From the IMG/VR virus record IMGVR_UViG_3300043464_001103, positions 1-44,369 of that record: a DNA stretch of 44,369 bases, one strand, 5' to 3'. The stretch comes from a virus. The position numbers and the translations under genes are program-made. The first letter of the stretch is position 1; the number at the start of each line of letters is the position of its first letter. Positions 39,572-44,369 of the stretch are shown piece by piece. The notes below the pieces were generated by a model that was not told the origin of the DNA, ran no database searches, and saw only the letters and a list, made by a program, of their open reading frames with translations.

Positions 39572-42168
39572 AGTACCATCTCCATTTCGAGGTTAATCAG
39601 GTCGTTTGCTCTGCGGTGTCTGGCGACCTCGACGTAGTCCCGCTCGGGTGCCGAGTTGTGAACCCACAAGTAGTGCCGCTCGTCGTCGATGATGAACCGT
39701 CCGAGTTGGTTGTAGTTGAGGTCACGCAAGACCCCGGCAAGTCCCTGTGCAGTGGTGCGGTTGAGTTTCTCCATCTCTAGAAATTCCATGAGCACCTTGC
39801 TGCTGACCACGTCCGCCTGGATGAGGGGGTGGTCCCCCTCGGAGATCAACCTGCGCACTGCTGACATCACTGGAGAGGCTGAGTCATCCACCAAGTCCTT
39901 GTAATACTTGCTCAACGGTGCGCTGCCCTTGGGGTTGAAGGTGTCGCGGATCGGGTAGTTTTCCAGCCAGTGCCGCAGCCCACCTGCCATGTTGGTCACC
40001 ATGTCCATGAACCTCTCGAAGTGACCTGACTTCTGCAACGCACGCACCTGCTGTGCCGTCTGGATGGCAGCGTGGACGGGGAAATACCTTCTCCCATCCG
40101 GTGTGACAGGCAGGGAGTCTTTGTGGTTCGTGAGCAGCAAGTAAGCGGTCTTGTTGGGCAACCCCAGACGAGCGTCCTTGAACTTTTGCGTGACGCTCAC
40201 TTGGTCGTTGGAGATCAGTGGCTTGAGCACGTTCATCAACTCGGTAGCACGCACCCCATCGACCTTCACCTCCTCAATGATGACCAGTTGTGCCCCGCTT
40301 GCCCACTCACTGAACCCTGACTGAATTTGTGGCACCCCAATGGACTTCACATGCGGTTCCCCTAGCACGGCAGACATTGCGACACCGAGGATGGTCTTAC
40401 CACAACCTTCAACGCCTTGGATGAGTGGTGCCCATTGGATCTTGTCCCCCGGCACCTGCACCATGTATGCCATCCACTCGATGATGACAGTGCGATACTC
40501 CTCCTCAGCGATGAGCAGTTCCATGTGCCCCGTCAGGATGGCACCCGCCTCTTCCGACTGTGCCTCGTTGGGGTGCGGGTGGCAGCGACGATATGTGTTG
40601 ACGAATGCCTTGCCCTGATTGATCACCCACAGGTCGTTCGGGGAAGATGGGTCGTAGGTGTAGTCCCACACCGAGGGGATCTTCACGGTGTTGAGGGCAA
40701 ACTGGTTGGCGGGGAGCATCGGTCTGGAGAGGTTGGCGAGGCTTGCCTCCTGCCCTGACTCCATGAGTTGCTTCTCGGTGGGCAACAACCTCTTCCCATA
40801 GACTGCGTCCCATGACCGCTGGGTGTATTTCTCCCCCGTGCTGTGCCGGAAAAACTCCTCGGAGGCAGCAACATAGAACACACCCCTTGTCCACGGTGGC
40901 TGCGTGGTCTTCTTGTCGGCTGCGGGTTTCTCTTTGAGCTTATCACGCAGGAGGCGCATGTCCTTGCGCAGTGCGGTGATGCTCACCTTGGAACCCAGCC
41001 TGGATGCCTCCTTGCACAGTTGGTTCAGCAGTGCCTCCTCTTCTGCCTGTGAGAGCAGGGGGGTGGTGACAATGCGGGTGAGACCTTCAGAGAGTAGCTT
41101 ACTCAGTGTGGGTGCTTCACCCAACCACGTTGAGGTTTGCTTGAATTGCTCGTCCTTTGCAGTGGACATGTCCCAACCAGCGAGACTGGCTCTGTGCATG
41201 AGGCTGCGGATCGTAACAGGTTGACGATTGAGCGGGGTGGGCTTGAAGGAGTCCCACTTGGCACGGGTCTCGTCCTCCCCGGCATACTTGGTTCCCTTGG
41301 CACTCCATTGGTCGAACAGGAGGTACGCTGCTTCCTCCTCAGCAGTGCCAGCAAACTGGTGCTTGAGTGAGGCAGCCACCTCGAGCCATTCCCTGTAGTC
41401 GAGGTCTGGATCAACGTGATCAAGCATTTCTGCGACTCGGGAGAGTGGCATGTTGTCAAGAGGAGCGCGAAGGAAGTCAAGAGGATCGAGTGTGCCATCT
41501 GCTGACATGGCACCACCCTGCTTGCGTCTGGATTCGGTCTGCACCTCGTTGGCTGCTGAGGAGATGTCGGATGTGGTGAATGGTCGTCCATCGGTGTTGG
41601 AGAGAATGAGGGGTTGATACTCTTCGGGGTCTTCGTCTGCAAACAGGGAGGGCAGGAACATGGCTTGCACGGGCACCATCGACTCACTGTTGATCTTGGT
41701 GAGACCGAGGGTGCGGGCGATGGTGCGGGCAGCATCATCATATGTGTCCAGCGGGATGGCATTCGCATCCACCATGACACGCAGCCTGGGCAGTTCTGGG
41801 GTCGAGGAGGCTGTGTGGTAGACGCAGAATGACCACGGTTCCATCTGCTGCTCCACCAAGTCCAGATTGGCGAGGAGCGGGGCAGCGGGTGAGGTGCCGT
41901 CCTTGGCAGTGTCGATGTCGAGGAAGATGAGGTTGCAGTGGGTGGCATTCTCGGTCCTGCGTGGGCACTTGGTCTCCTTGAACGCAGCAGGGGTGAGGTA
42001 GGGCACCTGCTTCGCTTTATCCCGCTCCTTGGGTGTCATCTCCACATACTGGGTGCGTGTGATGTTGAGTGGGATGGGGGTGAGGTGCCTGTCCACCAAC
42101 TCCTTGAACGAGTTAGCAGACGAGGCTTTTACCCACCCCTCAATGGTCTGTCCGGTGTAGTAGCGCAT
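39568..42168 (-). CDS. Primase-polymerase / SF3 helicase (VirE-type)
   Basis: It is a two-part replication initiator. The N-terminal prim-pol (AEP) region has a DxD pair at residues 84-86 (NLIFLDIDTAKDG) and a later PRLRVMVDAN. A PriCT-like linker follows (MPLSRVAEMLDHVDPDLDY, then EEEAAYLLFDQWSA). The C-terminal SF3/VirE helicase has Walker A near 585-592 (GVEGCGKT), Walker B (LVIIEEV) and the conserved YLLLTNHKD. At 866 residues it is typical for a fused enzyme. It lies upstream of the methyltransferase, overlapping it by 4 nt, and probably provides primers and unwinding for the family A polymerase. Confidence 0.9.
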   Translation of the reverse strand: MRYYTGQTIEGWVKASSANSFKELVDRHLTPIPLNITRTQYVEMTPKERDKAKQVPYLTPAAFKETKCPRRTENATHCNLIFLDIDTAKDGTSPAAPLLANLDLVEQQMEPWSFCVYHTASSTPELPRLRVMVDANAIPLDTYDDAARTIARTLGLTKINSESMVPVQAMFLPSLFADEDPEEYQPLILSNTDGRPFTTSDISSAANEVQTESRRKQGGAMSADGTLDPLDFLRAPLDNMPLSRVAEMLDHVDPDLDYREWLEVAASLKHQFAGTAEEEAAYLLFDQWSAKGTKYAGEDETRAKWDSFKPTPLNRQPVTIRSLMHRASLAGWDMSTAKDEQFKQTSTWLGEAPTLSKLLSEGLTRIVTTPLLSQAEEEALLNQLCKEASRLGSKVSITALRKDMRLLRDKLKEKPAADKKTTQPPWTRGVFYVAASEEFFRHSTGEKYTQRSWDAVYGKRLLPTEKQLMESGQEASLANLSRPMLPANQFALNTVKIPSVWDYTYDPSSPNDLWVINQGKAFVNTYRRCHPHPNEAQSEEAGAILTGHMELLIAEEEYRTVIIEWMAYMVQVPGDKIQWAPLIQGVEGCGKTILGVAMSAVLGEPHVKSIGVPQIQSGFSEWASGAQLVIIEEVKVDGVRATELMNVLKPLISNDQVSVTQKFKDARLGLPNKTAYLLLTNHKDSLPVTPDGRRYFPVHAAIQTAQQVRALQKSGHFERFMDMVTNMAGGLRHWLENYPIRDTFNPKGSAPLSKYYKDLVDDSASPVMSAVRRLISEGDHPLIQADVVSSKVLMEFLEMEKLNRTTAQGLAGVLRDLNYNQLGRFIIDDERHYLWVHNSAPERDYVEVARHRRANDLINLEMEMVL

Positions 42169-42181
42169 GGGGGTGGCGAGA

Positions 42182-42274
42182 CTAGCCGATGAGGTCTACG
42201 AGGTCACGCGCAATCTGCTGCGCACGGGTTGGGGGGATGAGGAAGTATCGGTCTCCTGGGTAGTATGGTGTCAT
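42182..42274 (-). CDS. 30-residue ORF upstream of primase
   Basis: A 30-codon frame opens at ATG 42274 in the CTCACCATG context and encodes MTPYYPGDRYFLIPPTRAQ followed by 11 more residues ending DLVDLIG. It lies 13 nt upstream of the primase gene. The good start context and co-directional position support a small gene; the product is aromatic and Pro-rich with a helical end. It could also be a translated leader. No family is known. Confidence 0.5.
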   Translation of the reverse strand: MTPYYPGDRYFLIPPTRAQQIARDLVDLIG

Positions 42275-42298
42275 GGTGAGGTGATGGTGGGTTAAAGG

Positions 42299-42697
42299 TT
42301 ACAGGAGGTCATCGTCGTCTGGGGTTGCCGCACTGCCCAGTTTAGGCACCACTGCGATGCACTCGAACAGGGTCTCGCGCTCTGCACCGAGTTGCCCGCT
42401 CGGTTCGACAAGGGCAACGCTGCCGTGGGTGCTGAGTTTGGCGATGAACGCACGCACATGCTTCTCAGGCACGCTGAGTTGGTAGAATGCCTTTTCGAGT
42501 TCATCGTCCTGCCAGTTGACGCACTGGTGCATGTCGGAGGAGTGACCCATGAGGGCACGCACCTGTGATGCCGTGGTGCCGTAGCAATCCCAAGCTGGGC
42601 GTTTGCCCTGACTGGGGGTGAGGTAGTAGTCCGCACCGTAGGACTTCGCACGGCAGAGGTTGTGCCTCTTGGAGAGGATGGGGATCATGGTGCTCAT
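42299..42697 (-). CDS. Hypothetical protein (132 aa) with acidic DDDDLL tail
   Basis: The start at 42697 overlaps the stop of the 207-residue gene (ATGA). The product (MSTMIPILSKRHNLCRAKS) has a basic, aromatic N-terminal part (YGADYYLTPSQGKRPAW), a helical middle (VRALMGHSSDMHQCV) and ends with SAATPDDDDLL. No fold is recognised, but the acidic tail links it with other replication and packaging proteins of this phage. It is a candidate DNA-metabolism partner in the operon. Confidence 0.65.
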   Translation of the reverse strand: MSTMIPILSKRHNLCRAKSYGADYYLTPSQGKRPAWDCYGTTASQVRALMGHSSDMHQCVNWQDDELEKAFYQLSVPEKHVRAFIAKLSTHGSVALVEPSGQLGAERETLFECIAVVPKLGSAATPDDDDLL

Positions 42698-43317
42698 GGC
42701 AGGATTGCGCGGATGGATTTGAGCGTTGCCTGCGCATCGGCAAGTTGGTTCTTGAGCTTTTGGTTCTCCTCCATCAACTCACGGTAGAAGGACTCGATTC
42801 GCCCCATTAGCTGCGACGATGCTGCTTTGATAGCATCGGTTGGAATGTGCAAACCTGTCCCTGCGTCACGGTCCGCAACAATCCGCCACCCGATAATCTC
42901 TGCCTCCCTGTCCTCCGTTTGACCGAAGTAATGCTGCTTCATGGGAGCAGTGCATTGGTTGCCGTTGCGGTACATCACCTCCATCACTGTGTCGGCTTGG
43001 ATGTGAGAGTTGATGTACATCACATCAGCAGGGGTGTGTGCCGTCCATCCGTTCATCCGCCACATGGCACCGTCGATGAGCGTGTAGCCTTCGGGCAGCG
43101 GGGTGTCGCTGGGGACTGCGTAGGTGACTGCCAGTTGATCCACTCCGGCTAATGGGTTCACAGGTTTCCAGTAGTGCCTCCTAATGCTGAAAACCAAAAC
43201 ATTGTTGTCCCTTTGTGGGGTGTTCTGAAACCGTCCATCCACCTCCTCGGGGATGAGCAGTCGGTAGCCTTCTGGGGGTGTCTGTTGTGCGGGGTTGTGC
43301 CAGGGTATCTTTTTCAT
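42694..43317 (-). CDS. Hypothetical protein (207 aa) with C-terminal coiled coil
   Basis: The first two-thirds look globular, starting MKKIPWHNPAQQTPPEGYR and containing HYWKPVNPLAGVDQL. The last 50 residues form a coiled coil (LMEENQKLKNQLADAQATL). It begins in a CACCACCATG context with no Shine-Dalgarno and overlaps the next gene. No family is recognised; it may mediate oligomerisation or be a regulator. It belongs to the right-hand operon upstream of the primase. Confidence 0.65.
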   Translation of the reverse strand: MKKIPWHNPAQQTPPEGYRLLIPEEVDGRFQNTPQRDNNVLVFSIRRHYWKPVNPLAGVDQLAVTYAVPSDTPLPEGYTLIDGAMWRMNGWTAHTPADVMYINSHIQADTVMEVMYRNGNQCTAPMKQHYFGQTEDREAEIIGWRIVADRDAGTGLHIPTDAIKAASSQLMGRIESFYRELMEENQKLKNQLADAQATLKSIRAILP

Positions 43318-43336
43318 GGTGGTGTGGTGTTATGGG

Positions 43337-43609
43337 TTACTGTGAGGATTGCTCCAAGTTGCTCACACACTCTTGGAGTGCGTCGATTGCACTTTGTGCC
43401 TCGTCGTTGGCTTGCTCCAATGCGTCGATTGCCTCCTGCATCACCTGCCCTTTTTCCCCCTGTTGCAGACTCTCAGGTAAGTTGTCCATTGCCTCCTGCT
43501 CCTCATCCCGAATCTCCTGAATCCGCTCTTGGATTAATTCGACTTCGCTTTGGAGCGATGATGCCTGCGATACCAGTTCTTCAATTTGCTTTCTGCGTTT
43601 TTTGTTCAT
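43337..43609 (-). CDS. Small coiled-coil protein (90 aa)
   Basis: Nearly the entire product is a charged heptad repeat: RKQIEELVSQASSLQSEVE, then ELIQERIQEIRDEEQEAMD and DALEQANDEAQSAID. It is a predicted parallel coiled coil, probably dimeric. The start at 43609 is in the CATCACCATG context. Such proteins are common beside phage regulators. There is no evidence for a specific partner, although the HTH gene follows closely upstream in the same operon. Confidence 0.65.
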   Translation of the reverse strand: MNKKRRKQIEELVSQASSLQSEVELIQERIQEIRDEEQEAMDNLPESLQQGEKGQVMQEAIDALEQANDEAQSAIDALQECVSNLEQSSQ

Positions 43610-43621
43610 GGTGATGTGGTG

Positions 43622-43840
43622 TTATGGGTTGACTAAGGTTTTGAGGTCCACGTCCAGCTTGGCTGCGAGGCGCACCAACTTGTCCACTCGGGGCATCCGG
43701 CGATCCGCCTCATAGTGTGAGAGGAGGGACTTGTCCCACTTGAGCTTCCTGCACAGTTGCTCTTGGGTGAGTCCTGCCTGCATACGGTAGTGGCGGATGC
43801 GATTACCGAGGGTGCGGAGTTGGGGGCGTGGCTTTTTCAC
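43622..43840 (-). CDS. Xre-family HTH transcriptional regulator (72 aa)
   Basis: The 72-residue product is a single HTH_3 (Cro/C1-type) DNA-binding domain: LGNRIRHYRMQAGLTQEQL, then KLKWDKSLLSHYEADRRMP, then KLVRLAAKLDVDLKTLV. These helices show the recognition helix pattern (KSLLSHYEADRRMP). It is expected to bind an operator as a dimer; the clustered TGCCTRRTT boxes at 3729-4003 are candidate targets, but this is inference. It lies near the start of the right-hand minus-strand operon. Confidence 0.85.
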   Translation of the reverse strand: MKKPRPQLRTLGNRIRHYRMQAGLTQEQLCRKLKWDKSLLSHYEADRRMPRVDKLVRLAAKLDVDLKTLVNP

Positions 43841-43878
43841 CCAGCCAGTTTTAGCTGACTTTACGTTTCCGTCAACAC

Positions 43879-44250
43879 CTATTTTTTGAGCAACCTTTTC
43901 GCCTGCCTAATCGCACGTTCCACATCGTCCATGTCCAACTCGTCCTCGCAGTGGATCAGGGCAAGGAGGGTGCGGATGGTGTCCCTGTATTCCCTGCGTT
44001 TCGGGCGGGGAGGGCAATCCGAGTCCTGCCTTTTCGTCTGCCCTTCCGCAGGGTGTACGGACACTGCCCGGAGCGTGCCGCTGAGGGTCTGGGCCTCGAC
44101 GACCAGGGCAGGGGTTGCCCCCGCGATTCGGTGGGCTGTGACCAGGCCAAACGCATCTGTGACGGTGGGGGGTTTGGGGTTGCTGGTGTGCAGGATCAAA
44201 GTGAACGGGTGCGAGTATACCGGAGGGGTGGGGGGGTCAGGAGGTTGCAT
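43879..44250 (-). CDS. Hypothetical protein (123 aa)
   Basis: The start at ATG 44250 has the CACCATG context; a TTG at 44274 is an alternative. The product starts MQPPDPPTPPVYSHPFTLI, has a mixed alpha/beta middle (VTAHRIAGATPALVVEAQ), a basic Arg/Lys patch (PPRPKRREYRDT) and an acidic helical end (DELDMDDVERAIRQAKRLL). No family is recognised. It lies at the right end of the minus-strand operon, just downstream of a terminator that separates it from sequence beyond the edge. Confidence 0.6.
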   Translation of the reverse strand: MQPPDPPTPPVYSHPFTLILHTSNPKPPTVTDAFGLVTAHRIAGATPALVVEAQTLSGTLRAVSVHPAEGQTKRQDSDCPPRPKRREYRDTIRTLLALIHCEDELDMDDVERAIRQAKRLLKK

Positions 44251-44294
44251 GGTGGGGGTGAGGTTAGCGGGCAAGCTGGGGGAGTTGCAAGCAC

Positions 44295-44327
44295 AAAAAA
44301 CCCCGCACCTTTTCAGGGGTGCGGGGT
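44295..44327 (-). terminator. Leftward intrinsic terminator near right edge
   Basis: Read on the minus strand, ACCCCGCACC (44327-44318) pairs perfectly with GGTGCGGGGT (44309-44300) around an 8-nt loop. It is followed by TTTTTT (complement of 44300-44295, the first T being shared with the stem). It ends transcription entering from beyond the right edge and insulates the replication operon. Confidence 0.9.
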
Positions 44328-44369
44328 GGTGGACCCGAGTGTTGCGGGGTGTTACCCTACCACCTCCTT

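Noticed and set aside
44352-44369. Minus-strand codons KEVVG then TAA at the right edge, perhaps the end of a gene from beyond the window
   Set aside because: Only five codons are visible; plausible because an intrinsic leftward terminator follows, but too short to call.
1-44369. Possible circular contig joining the left partial gene to the right edge
   Set aside because: Joining the ends puts the left gene in a frame that runs through the right-edge terminator into the next gene, which is unlikely; no terminal repeat was recognised.
44358-44369. Edge sequence resembling the 16S rRNA 3' end (ACCTCCTT)
   Set aside because: Eight bases match by chance and there is no other rRNA signal.
1-44369. 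CRISPR array or insertion sequence
   Set aside because: No regularly spaced repeat-spacer array and no transposase were found.

Overview
The window is most of the genome of a tailed bacteriophage with a short-tailed, T7-like (podovirus) virion plan. It carries small and large terminase subunits, a T7 gp8-type portal, a scaffold, a major capsid protein, two tail-tube/nozzle proteins (gp11 and gp12 type) and three internal virion proteins (gp14, gp15 and gp16 type). There is no phage RNA polymerase and no integrase in view, so transcription presumably relies on host RNA polymerase. Base composition is fairly GC-rich by eye. Host identity cannot be read directly. Most start codons lack a Shine-Dalgarno sequence, which suggests a host lineage that tolerates SD-poor initiation; this is inference only.

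Layout. (1) About 1-3.63 kb, minus strand: small early or accessory genes, mostly of unknown function, one resembling a conserved phage Cys-rich family, plus several very short membrane or orphan ORFs. Several gaps carry stacked GC-rich hairpins. A sigma70-like promoter (3659-3686) drives this cluster leftward. (2) About 3.63-5.0 kb: divergent control region rich in repeats (TGCCTRRTT boxes, a duplicated ~43-bp element, 11-bp iterons, GATGTCCGYTA repeats), interrupted only by the terminase small subunit gene. (3) About 4.06-31.25 kb, plus strand: packaging, head, tail, internal virion proteins, tail-fibre/lectin-like proteins, then lysis (membrane proteins, holin candidate, GH24 endolysin). 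Genes are tightly packed, many with ATGA/GTGA overlaps, and intrinsic terminators flank the capsid genes. (4) About 31.24-44.25 kb, minus strand: DNA metabolism. In transcription order from the right: an Xre-type HTH regulator, small coiled-coil and orphan proteins, a prim-pol/SF3 primase-helicase, a C5 cytosine methyltransferase, a RecB/DUF2800-like nuclease, a DUF2815 ssDNA-binding protein, a tRNA-like gene, family A DNA polymerase, a VRR-NUC nuclease, a SNF2-like helicase and an HNH protein.

How it works together: the right-hand minus-strand genes form a nearly self-sufficient replication and recombination set. The plus-strand block builds a T7-like particle whose large internal proteins probably form the DNA-ejection conduit. 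The nozzle protein carries seven tandem carbohydrate-binding-like repeats, and lectin-like and beta-propeller proteins follow it, so host-surface glycan recognition is probably elaborate.

Most unusual observations: six proteins from different modules end in an acidic DDLL-type tail; a tRNA-like gene is enclosed in a 20-of-21-bp extended helix and has a defective anticodon stem; a ~154-residue module in the 2289-residue internal virion protein is bracketed by 27-bp direct repeats; early-gene leaders contain stacked, partly mutually exclusive hairpins; the major capsid ORF has a hydrophobic N-terminal extension; and there are repeated promoter/operator-like boxes.
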